Shown in pieces: positions 1 through 7,180 of a DNA stretch of 10,603 bases. Numbering within the stretch: the first letter of the stretch is position 1; every line of letters starts with the position of its first letter. The position numbers and the translations under genes are program-made. The notes under the pieces were generated by a model. That model was not told where the DNA came from. It saw only the letters and a list, made by a program, of their open reading frames with translations, and ran no database searches. This stretch comes from Pirellulales bacterium (GTDB taxonomy: Bacteria; Planctomycetota; Planctomycetia; Pirellulales; Thermoguttaceae), in contig JAUWWA010000024.1 in the NCBI GenBank assembly GCA_030617125.1, positions 1-10,603 of the forward strand, read 5' to 3'.

Positions 1-2
1 CG

Positions 3-578
3 ATGGTCGTACTGGGCCGGTCGTCGAACATCGATGTTGAAGTGCACCTCGACACTTGCCGCGAACTGAACATCCGCATCTTCCGCCGAGCAAGCGGCGG
101 GGCTGCGATCGTCGCCGGGCCAGGCTGCTTGATGTACGCACTGGTGCTCAGTCGCCAAGAGCGGCCGTTGTTGCGCGCGCCCGGCGGCGCTCATCGGTAC
201 GTCCTCAATACCATCGCCGCGGCGCTGAAGCCGCTGGCGCCCGGCGTCGAGTGTCGGGGCATCAGCGATCTGGCCATTGGGCAACGGAAGGTCTCCGGCA
301 ACAGCATCCGTGTCAAGCGAGATCACCTGCTGTACCACGGCACCTTGCTGTATGATTTCCCGTTGGAGCTGGTCGATCGCTGTCTGGCGATGCCGCCGCG
401 GATGCCCGACTATCGCGACGGCAGGGCGCACGGAGCGTTTCTGACGAACCTTCGGCTGACCGTTGCACAAATCCGTGACGTTTTGGTGACCGCGTGGAAC
501 GCGCGCGAGCCGTGCAACACTTGGCCGCGCAATCGGACGGCCCGGCTGGCGGCTGACAGGTACGGCCGAGTGTGGTGA
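3..578 (+). CDS. Lipoate-protein ligase A-like protein, 5' partial
   Basis: This is a lipoate/biotin protein ligase (LplA/LipB/BirA superfamily) fragment, likely to attach or transfer lipoyl or octanoyl groups to lipoyl domains of 2-oxoacid dehydrogenases or GcvH. Seen in the 191 visible residues: the substrate-pocket motif RRASGGAAIV at residues 28-37 (family pattern RRxSGGG), and QRKVSGNSI around the conserved lysine K96, followed by LLYHGTLLYD at 109-118 (family pattern KxSGxAxR...HHGTLL). The matching VLGRSSN at 3-9 normally sits about 50-60 residues into these proteins, so the true start is upstream of the window and the ATG at base 3 is probably internal. The frame is open to the edge. 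It ends in TGA and converges on the permease gene 65 bp away. The family assignment is firm. Whether it is a ligase, an octanoyltransferase (LipM-like) or another subfamily cannot be decided. Confidence 0.85.
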   Translation: MVVLGRSSNIDVEVHLDTCRELNIRIFRRASGGAAIVAGPGCLMYALVLSRQERPLLRAPGGAHRYVLNTIAAALKPLAPGVECRGISDLAIGQRKVSGNSIRVKRDHLLYHGTLLYDFPLELVDRCLAMPPRMPDYRDGRAHGAFLTNLRLTVAQIRDVLVTAWNAREPCNTWPRNRTARLAADRYGRVW

Positions 579-643
579 AATTCGCATTCGGCGCAAGAAG
601 GTGATTTCCCCCATGTTTCCGTGTTTAAGAAGACTCCCGAAAA

Positions 644-2044
644 CTACCGCCGTAACAAACTCAGCGCTACGCCGATCGCCATCAACCCCACCGCCCAAAT
701 CGCTTCGTAGCTGCTCTCGCTGACGGCATAGGAAAGGCTGGAGTAGAGCATGAACAGACTCGAGACGCAGAAGAGGATCGGCACGACCGGATAGCCGGGC
801 ACGCGATACGGCCGCGGCGTCTCCGGCTCGCGGTAGCGGAGCACGAACAGCGACAAGCCGACCAGCAGGAAGAAAAACCAAAAAATCGGCGTGGTGAACT
901 CGACCATGGCCTGGAAACCGCCCTTCGTCTCCCGCGTGAGCCACCCGAATGCCACCGTCAACACCAGCGTGATCGCCGCCTGGATCAGCAGCGAGGCGAC
1001 GGGCGTTCCCGTCCGGCCGCTCCACCGTCCCAGCCAGGCGAACAGCCGGTGTTCGGTTCCCATGGCGTAGTAGATGCGAGCGCCGGTGAAGATCATGCCG
1101 TTCATCGCTCCCAAGGCCGAGATGCAAACGAGCAGGCTGATCGCCCGACCACCCCACTTGCCCGCACCCAACCGGAACACGTCGGCGGCGACGGCGGCCG
1201 AACGGCGCGTCCCTTCCAGGCCCAGGGCGTGGACGAAGGCCAGGTTGACCAGCACGTAGATCACCGTCACCGCGACGGTGCCCACCACCAGCGCGCGGAG
1301 GATGTTCCTGTTGGGATTGCGGACCTCCGCGCCCACGTAGGCCATTTCGTTCCATCCGCCGTAGGTGTAGAGGATCAGGATCATGGCCAGGCGGAAGTCG
1401 GCGCCGGCGAGTCCCTTGGCGGCCGCCGGGGGCGGCGCGTGGCCGCGGCCGAACAGCAGCCCGACGACGATAATCATCGCCAACCCCGCAACCTTGACCA
1501 CCGTCAACAGGTTCTGGGTCCATTTGCCTTCGCGAACGCCCAGGTAGTTGATGCCGCTGAGGACCACAATCGACAGCACGGCGTAGGCGATGCGTGCCTC
1601 GGGCACGTCGGAGAATGCACCGACCGGCTCGTCGAAACGCTCTGCGAAGGGCCAAAGCCGGTTGGCGTAGCGGCCGAAGATGAACGCCATCGCGCCGATC
1701 GAGCCGGGGCGAATCACCCAGAGCTGCGCCCAGGCGAACAGGAAACCGGGTGAACGGCCCAACGCCCGGGTCAGGTACACGTAGTCGCCGCCTTCTCGCG
1801 GGTAGGCCGTGGCGAGTTCGGCGTAGCAGAGGGCCCCCATAAGCGAAATCACACCGCCGAGCACCCAGAAGCCGATCAGCCAGCCGGCCGACGGCGCGCA
1901 GGCCGCAATGCCGGGCGTGGTCTCGTAGATCCCCGCCCCGATGATGATCCCCACAATGATGCACGTCGAATCGAACAGCGTAAGCTGACGCTTAGGTGCG
2001 GGCCGATCGGCTGCGGCGGGCTGCTCGATCATGTCCCCCAGCAT
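644..2044 (-). CDS. APC-superfamily amino acid permease
   Basis: This is an inner-membrane secondary transporter of the amino acid-polyamine-organocation superfamily, probably moving amino acids by proton symport or exchange; the substrate is not determined. The 466 residues are of normal family length and consist of about 12 hydrophobic segments. TM1 holds the unwound glycine motif GIIIGAGIY (residues 32-40). TM2-3 includes CYAELATAYPREGGDYVYL (73-91), the classic ELxxxxPxxGGxYxY pattern. TM6 and the following loop hold the YGGWNEMAYVGAEVRNPNRN block (228-247), as in LAT-like members. The tail has RPYRVPGYP (411-419). Two starts are possible: ATG at 2044 without a visible ribosome site, or ATG at 2032 preceded by GGGGGAC. 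The second may be the real one and would remove four residues. A heptamer-repeat element starts about 30 bp upstream, so the promoter would lie in or beyond repeat DNA. The gene seems monocistronic. Confidence 0.92.
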   Translation of the reverse strand: MLGDMIEQPAAADRPAPKRQLTLFDSTCIIVGIIIGAGIYETTPGIAACAPSAGWLIGFWVLGGVISLMGALCYAELATAYPREGGDYVYLTRALGRSPGFLFAWAQLWVIRPGSIGAMAFIFGRYANRLWPFAERFDEPVGAFSDVPEARIAYAVLSIVVLSGINYLGVREGKWTQNLLTVVKVAGLAMIIVVGLLFGRGHAPPPAAAKGLAGADFRLAMILILYTYGGWNEMAYVGAEVRNPNRNILRALVVGTVAVTVIYVLVNLAFVHALGLEGTRRSAAVAADVFRLGAGKWGGRAISLLVCISALGAMNGMIFTGARIYYAMGTEHRLFAWLGRWSGRTGTPVASLLIQAAITLVLTVAFGWLTRETKGGFQAMVEFTTPIFWFFFLLVGLSLFVLRYREPETPRPYRVPGYPVVPILFCVSSLFMLYSSLSYAVSESSYEAIWAVGLMAIGVALSLLRR

Positions 2045-2075
2045 ACGCCGCCGGCCGGGAAAGGGGAAGGGGAAA

Positions 2076-2166
2076 GGATGAAAGATGAAGGATGAAGGAT
2101 GAATCTCTGGTGGGCGCCGTCGCTCGGTTTCTATCCACTAACCACTATCCACTATCCACTATCCAC
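2076..2166. repeat. Composite heptamer element, copy 1
   Basis: Three parts are visible. Four tandem heptamers of consensus GGATGAA occupy 2076-2103, a 28-nt unique core follows at 2104-2131, and five tandem heptamers of consensus TATCCAC occupy 2132-2166. The same order, with a core of the same length matching at 24 of 28 positions, recurs at 6721-6821 with different unit numbers. It lies just upstream of the permease start, preceded by a purine-rich GGGAAA-type stretch at 2058-2075. The rest of the gap to the URO-D stop (2167-2369) holds a degenerate hexamer array and nothing else that I recognise. Confidence 0.85.
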
Positions 2167-2269
2167 TGCCCTCTGTCCTCTGCCTTTATTCACACGCACA
2201 AATGTACACTATCGCGCGCCGGATGTAATGACGAAAAATTGGACCATTGCAGAGGGAAGGCGTATCGGA

Positions 2270-2299
2270 GTGCTCGTACCCGTGCTTGTGCCCGTGGGC
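2270..2299. repeat. Degenerate hexamer array (GTGCYC-like)
   Basis: Five consecutive hexamers begin with GT and fit GTGCYC loosely (GTGCTC, GTACCC, GTGCTT, GTGCCC, GTGGGC). It lies in the non-coding gap between the permease start and the URO-D stop. The array is short and imperfect, so chance is possible in high-GC DNA. Confidence 0.4.
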
Positions 2300-2369
2300 A
2301 ACTCGGCGCCGAGGATTTCCACAAGGATAACGGCACACGAACGACGAAAGAATTGCTAGCCAGTGAACA

Positions 2370-3434
2370 CTACCGCCCACTGTCGGCCTGCCCCCGCGAT
2401 TCCGCCTGCTCGGTTTGGTACATTGCAAGGATGCTCTCAGGTGGCACGTCGGGTTGAAACAGATGAGCGGGCCCAAGAATGTAACCGCCGCCGTGGCCGA
2501 AGACCCGGCAATAGCGATCGACTTCCGCTCTGACTTCCTCAATCGTGCCATGTGGGAGAACATGCTGCATGTCGATGCCGCCGTGGAAGCAGATCTGCTC
2601 ACCGAAGTCGGCTTTAAGTTTGTCCGGCGCCATCTCCGGCCCGACCGGCTGGATCGGGTCGAGTACGTCCACTCCCAACGTGATCAGGTCGGGAATGAAG
2701 TTCCGGATCGCCCCACAGCTATGGTAGAGCACCTTACCGCCGAGACCATGAATACAGTCGATCATCTCCTTAAGGTAGGGGGCGACAAACTGCCGGAACA
2801 TGGTCAGGGAAATCAACGGCCCGGTCTGGCTGCCGACATCGCTGATCAGAAGGTAAAGGTCGATCCGTCCACCGGTGGCTTCGGCCGCTCGCGTGTAATC
2901 CTCCTTGTAGAAGTCGGTGAACTTCCGACCCAGGAAATGAACCCAGTCCGGCCTCTGGACCATGTCCAGGAACATCCCTTCCCAGCCTCGCACCAAGGCG
3001 GGCCTTTGCCAAACGTCGGCGAACCCGTACAGCAAGGCATTTTGCTCATGGCAACGACACTGCTGGGCCATCGGCGAGTAGTCGAACCGGTCCGGCGTCG
3101 GCCAATCGAAGATCTCGAGGTCAGAGAAGCTCGCGGCGTCGGCCAGCGCTCCCGGCAAATCCTCACGCATGGGACCCCAAGGAGTGTGCTTGTAGATATA
3201 GCGCTCGCCCCAGAAATTCTGATAAACGCCACTGCCGACCGGCTCCTCCGGAAGCGCGGAGACTTCGAGATGGCGAACGTCCACGCCCAATTCATCCAAT
3301 AGGCGGTTCCTGTCGTCATGTCCCACGTGGGCAAGCAGCCGTCTCCAGGTTGGCTCTTCTGCCCAGAAATCGCGCGGCACCCGGTCAGGCTGACCATGTT
3401 CCAGGGTAGTAAGCACTCGTTCGCGCGGTGTCAT
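2370..3434 (-). CDS. Uroporphyrinogen decarboxylase (URO-D) family protein, methyltransferase-like
   Basis: This is a TIM-barrel protein of the URO-D superfamily, 354 residues. Its opening MTPRERVLTTLEHGQPDRVP is the typical N-terminus of URO-D-like proteins related to MtaA/MtbA corrinoid methyltransferases rather than of haem-pathway HemE. The zinc-type motif YHSCG (H238, C240) follows KVL, as in methyl-transfer members. The third ligand in MtaA/MtbA is a cysteine near the C-terminus; here the equivalent loop reads YILGPAHLFQPDVPPESI, placing H324 there. FHGGIDMQ (283-290) is another family block. Its likely role is demethylation or methyl transfer of an unknown methoxy or methylated substrate, in the cytoplasm. 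No corrinoid protein or MT1 gene is adjacent, so this is only family-based. The ATG at 3434 has GGAG five bases upstream and overlaps the stop of a 40-codon upstream frame (ATGA), suggesting translational coupling. Confidence 0.88.
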   Translation of the reverse strand: MTPRERVLTTLEHGQPDRVPRDFWAEEPTWRRLLAHVGHDDRNRLLDELGVDVRHLEVSALPEEPVGSGVYQNFWGERYIYKHTPWGPMREDLPGALADAASFSDLEIFDWPTPDRFDYSPMAQQCRCHEQNALLYGFADVWQRPALVRGWEGMFLDMVQRPDWVHFLGRKFTDFYKEDYTRAAEATGGRIDLYLLISDVGSQTGPLISLTMFRQFVAPYLKEMIDCIHGLGGKVLYHSCGAIRNFIPDLITLGVDVLDPIQPVGPEMAPDKLKADFGEQICFHGGIDMQHVLPHGTIEEVRAEVDRYCRVFGHGGGYILGPAHLFQPDVPPESILAMYQTEQAESRGQADSGR

Positions 3435-3553
3435 ATTGGCTCCACAATAGGTAGCAGTTCACAGGTCCGTTCTCGCACACCACTGCAACCTGACTGGGGT
3501 TGCTCAAGTATGGCCGTTCGCGCCGGCGTCAACTCGCACGTATTGATTGTCAT
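3431..3553 (-). CDS. 40-residue leader frame copied from the ECF sigma gene start
   Basis: A 40-codon reading frame begins with MTINTCELTPARTAILEQPQ and matches the first 34 residues of the ECF sigma factor at 9130-9732, with three differences (T5/A, I15/K, Q18/H). It then diverges into six unrelated residues and stops at TGA, sharing ATGA with the URO-D start. Its own ATG has no ribosome site but lies six bases downstream of a TACAAT box, as in the sigma gene. It contains no sigma region 2 or 4, so it cannot work as a sigma factor. It may be a translated leader that couples ribosomes to URO-D, or a chance-open remnant. Translation is not proven. Confidence 0.45.
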   Translation of the reverse strand: MTINTCELTPARTAILEQPQSGCSGVRERTCELLPIVEPI

Positions 3554-3582
3554 AGTTCCATTGTATAACGACAATGCGCCGG
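3451..3582 (-). repeat. Duplicated sigma-gene start and upstream segment, copy A
   Basis: Base-by-base comparison with 9630-9761 gives 120 identical positions of 132 without gaps. The shared stretch covers codons 1-34 of the sigma factor, the ATG and 29 bp upstream of it, including the putative -10 box. Identity stops abruptly at both ends: inside codon 35 on one side and at the edge of the inverted-repeat element on the other. Both copies face the same way (minus strand). Confidence 0.9.
3560..3565 (-). promoter_or_regulatory. Putative -10 box (TACAAT) for leader/URO-D transcript
   Basis: On the minus strand TACAAT is followed by GGAACT and then ATG. This would put the transcription start at or within a base or two of the ATG, giving a leaderless message. 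The sigma-gene copy has TAGAAT at the same place. No convincing -35 is seen at 16-18 bp in either copy, so the call rests on conservation of the box alone. Confidence 0.35.
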
Positions 3583-3849
3583 GTGCGACTGCTGGCTTGC
3601 CCAGCAGTGCCGGTGGGGGTCGGTCTACGGCCTCATGAAACGACTCGGCCGGTGGCATGCCTTCACGTGGCGTAGCCGCGAGTAGGCATGCACGTTCAAA
3701 CAGGATGCAACGTTCGAATATGTCGAACCGGACTATCGTGGATATCGCCGATGGCCTCATGAATCGCCGGCGGCTCGACCCCATCCATGCCCACCCCCGG
3801 CTGCGCCGCGTGAAGGCATGCCACTCGCCGGCGTTGAGTGGCACCCGGC
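3578..3849. mobile_element. MITE-like element 1 with GCCGGGTGCSACT ends
   Basis: A 272-bp non-coding stretch fills most of the gap between the metallopeptidase-like gene and URO-D. Its ends are inverted: GCCGGGTGCGACT at 3578-3590 and the reverse complement of GCCGGGTGCCACT at 3837-3849 (12 of 13). Inside are a hairpin (ACTGCTGG at 3588-3595 with CCAGCAGT at 3601-3608, loop CTTGC) and a larger pair of inverted arms (3646-3690 and 3786-3830). The first 69 bp recur at 6877-6945 with 65 identities. There is no transposase and no clear target-site duplication, so it could be a REP/BIME-type element rather than a transposon derivative. Confidence 0.6.
3646..3830. repeat. Imperfect inverted repeat, 45-bp arms
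   Basis: Arms 3646-3690 and 3786-3830 are inverted copies matching at 38 of 45 positions. The best-kept run, GTGGCATGCCTTCACG, is identical in both and contains the palindrome GGCATGCC. The 95-bp spacer contains no recognised gene. The arms could form a long cruciform or an RNA stem in transcripts running into URO-D. Confidence 0.75.
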
Positions 3850-3894
3850 GGAAAATCATCGGTGCTGCCCGCTGAGGATGCTCTGCCGGGACCA

Positions 3895-6390
3895 TCATTT
3901 GTGTTCCGTGACACGGAAGTCTGCGATGACACTGGTGCGGCGATTTGCGCCGTATATATAGATCAACCCCTGAGAGGCGTAATCGGTTCTTGGCGCCGAG
4001 TGAATCTGCTTGCCGTCCAGTACAAGAGTAACCTCTTTCTCATTCACACTGACCCGCGGCTTGCAGATCTTGTCTTCACCAAAAGCAAACTCTCGGGTGA
4101 ACGCTCCCTTGTCGCCGGGGCCTGAGATATGTACTCGCTCGTCCTCAATCACAAAGCTGTACTGCGACGCTGACAGGCAGACGTCTAAACGGACGTAATC
4201 CAGTGAGTCTTTCACATTTTTCATGGAAAAGGAGACTGAGAACGGCACGCGTGGCATCTCTTTTCGCACTAGCCTTGGGTTCTTACCAGAACCGCGAGCC
4301 CTGCGACGGATCAGCCACTCGCCCCTTTGTCGCCATTTTCCGGACAGTGCGATCCAACCAGGAGGGTCCGACATGATTTGCCGAGGATCGCGGGCGGGCT
4401 GCGGTGGTGTGGCCGTGGCAATGAGTTCTCTGACCGCCTTAACTGCTGCAAGGTGCCGGGGTTTTGCGGAACATAACCCATACCTACAACCGATGTCGAA
4501 CAGATCGCGTTCCAACGCCACCTCGCACAACGCGGCGGTCACGGCCTCGCTGGAAAACCCCTGTTTCCCCATCGCTTTGCGGATGGATTTCTCGTAGTGC
4601 GACACAAACCGCAAGAAGTCCAGCCCCCCTTGACTGTAGCAATAGACGTAAAGACCGGTAGGGGGACGCCAGGTCTCTTCTCTGTTGATCTCATTCATTC
4701 GATCCATGAAAAACCACATCGAAATCTGCCCGGTGATCTGTGCACCACCGGCGCAACGGCTACGCTCGACGATCAGTTCGTGGAGTCCCCCGTGGTAGAG
4801 TTCAAAGTTGTGCCCCAGTTCATGGCCGAAAACATGGTCCAGCACCGCCACATCCTGGTAGAGCAAATCGGAAGGAAAAGTAATCCGAGTGCCGAAATGG
4901 GTCGCCGACGCTCCCCCCCGCCGGACCGGGAAACGCAGACAGGTTCTTGGAATCGCCCGCTTGGTTCGTTGCGAGACCTCGCGCATGCGGTCTTCGAATC
5001 GATCCGCCTGCTCGAGGAAGTTGACCATGGGGCTTTCAAGCACCGCCGGCACGCTGGTCCAGAAGTGGTCACTGGAGAGAATCGTCATCGGCTGGGCAAC
5101 AAAACGATTCTCTGGCGAGAGCGTCACGGGCAGACCGAACGTCCATTCGCGGACAAGCCCTCCCGTCCCTTCCCGACGCAGCTTTTTGGGGATATTGAAG
5201 AAGGTCCTTCCGGATGGTGTCTGATCGACTGGGTGCATCCTTCCAGCCAGCCAGAGTCCTGCGCGGCAAGGCACACCTTGGCCAGTTCGGGTGAGGAATC
5301 GGCGCAGAAGGTGGCCGTTCTGGTCGACAATAAAGAGGCAAGCAAACCTAGCCCCTTCGGCCAATCCTGCGGTGAGATCCGTGTCGACATTAAGCGGCTG
5401 CGTCGTTTCCGCCTGGAGATGATAGTACCTGGCGACGAACTCCGCCATGACAGATTGGTTGACAGGACGAGTGTAACCAAGGGAATACTCGCCCGGACTC
5501 AGGAGCACCGATTCAGGGTCGCCGAAGCGGATCTGGCCCGTCAACCCGTGACCTCCGTGGAGAAACCAAGACACGGAGGCCCGCCCCCGCCCTCCGCGAA
5601 CGTCCAGTTGTGCAGGAGCTTCGGCCGGCTCGCGTTTCCCGTCGGGGGTTTCCGAACTGAAGTTGCCCCAATGCAACGCGAACGCAGGGTTTTCCCGATC
5701 GTGATCGCCTTCGCTCCAAAGCTCCATCTGCCGCTGGTTGGGAATCTCAAACGTCATCCTCGGACCCAGTGGCACATCGACCGGAATCCAAACGGGCAGG
5801 TGATCCGGTTTCACGAAGAACCGTTTGTGGCGCAGCGGACCGGTGTCCGAGGTCTGAAACAGCCAGCTCTTCTTGACTGCCGGACGCAGAACCGTTTGGC
5901 TACCTGGGCTGAGTTCGACGTAATCCGAGCACGCCGCAACGATCCTTCTATTGCGACCATGTTCCGGCCAGCAGCCGCAAGCGAAAAAAGCCCACTTGCC
6001 GGGCGGAATTCTCGCCGTGACGTCACCGTGTTGGCCCGTCTTGCCCAGATAGGCTTCTTGCCAAGGAAGGTCGTCTTGACGCCGATCTTCTCTCGTACCC
6101 TTCCGGTCGGTGGTTGGCCAGATCAGATTGAAGCCGGGACAGAACCCGTAAATCGAGGCCCCAGGCACCGGTTTCCCACGAATCGTGCGAAGGCCGATCC
6201 GCACATCGCGATAGGCAAAATCCGAGAGTAGCTGAGATTTGTCGCGGAGCCGCCTGCCGACTTCCCGTCGACTGGGCGTGACATTCGGAGCCGTATCGCT
6301 TCGGCCCAGTTCGGCATGGCTTGAACCTAGCACAACCAAGACGACAAACGCACCAGCCAACAACGTCTGCAAACCGTTGAGTGTTTTCAT
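3895..6390 (-). CDS. Secreted putative zinc metallopeptidase (HELGH), M60-like
   Basis: This is a large exported protein of 831 residues from the ATG at 6390. That start is chosen over an upstream TTG because GAGGG lies six bases before it and a signal peptide begins at once: MKTLNGLQ, a hydrophobic run, then cleavage probably after SSHA near residue 26. Residues about 60-140 (VRIGLRTIRGKPVPGASIYG ... GDVTARIPPGKW) look like a carboxypeptidase-regulatory-type beta domain. Residues 523-533 read HELGHNFELYH, a HExxH zinc site with a further His where metzincins have their third ligand, but with Glu in place of the metzincin Gly. The following region, ending in DLFDIGCRYGL, resembles the tail of M60/enhancin-type peptidase domains. 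The last about 150 residues (PGWIALSGKW ... LVLDGKQIH) look like a concanavalin/LamG-type beta-sandwich, which may bind glycans. Its role could be extracellular glycoprotein breakdown. The peptidase clan is uncertain and activity is unproven. Confidence 0.75.
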   Translation of the reverse strand: MKTLNGLQTLLAGAFVVLVVLGSSHAELGRSDTAPNVTPSRREVGRRLRDKSQLLSDFAYRDVRIGLRTIRGKPVPGASIYGFCPGFNLIWPTTDRKGTREDRRQDDLPWQEAYLGKTGQHGDVTARIPPGKWAFFACGCWPEHGRNRRIVAACSDYVELSPGSQTVLRPAVKKSWLFQTSDTGPLRHKRFFVKPDHLPVWIPVDVPLGPRMTFEIPNQRQMELWSEGDHDRENPAFALHWGNFSSETPDGKREPAEAPAQLDVRGGRGRASVSWFLHGGHGLTGQIRFGDPESVLLSPGEYSLGYTRPVNQSVMAEFVARYYHLQAETTQPLNVDTDLTAGLAEGARFACLFIVDQNGHLLRRFLTRTGQGVPCRAGLWLAGRMHPVDQTPSGRTFFNIPKKLRREGTGGLVREWTFGLPVTLSPENRFVAQPMTILSSDHFWTSVPAVLESPMVNFLEQADRFEDRMREVSQRTKRAIPRTCLRFPVRRGGASATHFGTRITFPSDLLYQDVAVLDHVFGHELGHNFELYHGGLHELIVERSRCAGGAQITGQISMWFFMDRMNEINREETWRPPTGLYVYCYSQGGLDFLRFVSHYEKSIRKAMGKQGFSSEAVTAALCEVALERDLFDIGCRYGLCSAKPRHLAAVKAVRELIATATPPQPARDPRQIMSDPPGWIALSGKWRQRGEWLIRRRARGSGKNPRLVRKEMPRVPFSVSFSMKNVKDSLDYVRLDVCLSASQYSFVIEDERVHISGPGDKGAFTREFAFGEDKICKPRVSVNEKEVTLVLDGKQIHSAPRTDYASQGLIYIYGANRRTSVIADFRVTEHK

Positions 6391-6396
6391 CGCTAT

Positions 6397-6401
6397 CCCT
6401 C
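6397..6401 (-). promoter_or_regulatory. Ribosome binding site deciding the metallopeptidase start
   Basis: GAGGG lies six bases before the ATG at 6390 on the minus strand. The in-frame TTG at 6411 has no comparable site, and the residues it would add precede the signal peptide, so the ATG is preferred. Confidence 0.65.
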
Positions 6402-6577
6402 TTGGCGACAAGGCTTCACCTGTTCCATTGAACGATTCCCCTCAATCGACATGTGGAGGCGCCTTCAACATCGTTCTCGCGTCATTTCACGACCGCATGG
6501 ACTGGAGGCTCGGCGAGTAAGTGTTCACGGGTCTCGGAACCATTTCCAGGCAGTTGTCCGCTGAACGTACAAGTGGT

Positions 6578-6606
6578 ATTTTCGCTGAAGCTGTTTGTGT
6601 TGTCAA
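6578..6606 (-). promoter_or_regulatory. Possible sigma-70 promoter for metallopeptidase gene
   Basis: On the minus strand TTGACA (6606-6601) is followed after 17 bp by GAAAAT (6583-6578), a perfect -35 with a four-of-six -10. Transcription would start near 6570 and leave an about 180-nt untranslated leader before the ATG at 6390. Nothing else recognisable lies in 6391-6577. Confidence 0.4.
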
Positions 6607-6611
6607 GACTC

Positions 6612-6627
6612 TGGCCCGGAGGGGCCA
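6612..6627. promoter_or_regulatory. Short GC palindrome next to the -35 box
   Basis: TGGCCC and GGGCCA form a perfect 6-bp inverted repeat around the four bases GGAG, five bases upstream of the putative TTGACA box. It could be an operator or a small hairpin. There is no T-tract, so a terminator is unlikely. Palindromes of this size are common in GC-rich DNA. Confidence 0.2.
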
Positions 6628-6720
6628 ACAGGGCTGCTTGGCTTTCTCCTCGCGGCGGTCCACGCGCCGAGAGACAGACAGGTCGTTCCAAGGCCGGGCG
6701 AGGGGAAGAGGAAGGAGGAA

Positions 6721-6821
6721 GGATGAAGGATGAAGGAGGAGGAAGGATGAAAGAGGAAGGATGAAGGAGGAAGGATGAATGTTTGATGGGCGCGGTCGCT
6801 CGGTTTCTATCCACTATCCAC
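6721..6821. repeat. Composite heptamer element, copy 2
   Basis: This is the second copy of the element at 2076-2166: GGATGAA units interrupted by GGAGGAA-like variants (6721-6779), a 28-nt core (6780-6807), then two TATCCAC units (6808-6821). A GGAAGA/GGAGGAA-rich stretch precedes it (6701-6720). The first array is longer and less regular than in copy 1, while the second has two units rather than five, as expected from slippage. Confidence 0.85.
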
Positions 6822-6824
6822 TGC

Positions 6825-6856
6825 TTTCGTGGTTTCGTCCTTTCGTGTTTTCGTGG
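6825..6856. repeat. Octamer array (TTTCGTNN), four units
   Basis: Four exact-length octamers share TTTCGT and end in GG, CC, GT and GG. They directly follow the TATCCAC array of the composite element and lead into the second MITE-like element. An inverted array sits at 7111-7142 and a shortened direct one at 7181-7196. Confidence 0.8.
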
Positions 6857-6876
6857 CGAGAGACCGCGACAGACAC

Positions 6877-7089
<213 letters not shown>

Positions 7090-7110
7090 GCTAACTCACC
7101 TGTTTCATCG

Positions 7111-7142
7111 CCACGAAAACACGAAAGGACGAAAATGCGAAA
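7111..7142. repeat. Inverted octamer array (NNNCGAAA units)
   Basis: Four octamers read on the minus strand as TTTCGTNN-type units (CAT-, CC-, GT- and GG-ending in that strand's order, the first being TTTCGCAT). It is the inverted partner of the array at 6825-6856, so element 2 is nested between inverted octamer arrays. Confidence 0.8.
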
Positions 7143-7180
7143 TGGCCGCCGATTCGCGGTGCCGCGCGCTGCTTGCGTGA

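Noticed and set aside
1049..1753. 234-codon plus-strand frame
   Set aside because: It lies antisense inside the permease gene. Its His/Asp/Gln/Arg-rich composition is typical of the complement of a GC-rich membrane protein gene, and no family motif is seen.
2076..2166. CRISPR array
   Set aside because: The repeats are 7-mers directly abutting each other without spacers, and no cas genes are present. The same applies to the other arrays.
2186..2602. 138-codon minus-strand frame overlapping the URO-D 3' end
   Set aside because: It is mostly URO-D sequence read in another frame plus repeat-rich non-coding DNA; no homologous features are seen.
2415..3302. 295-codon plus-strand frame
   Set aside because: It is antisense to URO-D, which has clear family motifs in the other strand; no ribosome site or domain is visible.
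3554..3898. Extension of the leader frame to a 155-residue protein
   Set aside because: The upstream part is a translation of the MITE-like element and shows no domain. Homology with the sigma gene in this frame starts at the ATG at 3553.
4597..6231. 544-codon plus-strand frame
   Set aside because: It is fully antisense to the metallopeptidase-like gene, whose signal peptide, HELGH motif and ribosome site support the minus strand. Long antisense frames are expected at this GC content.
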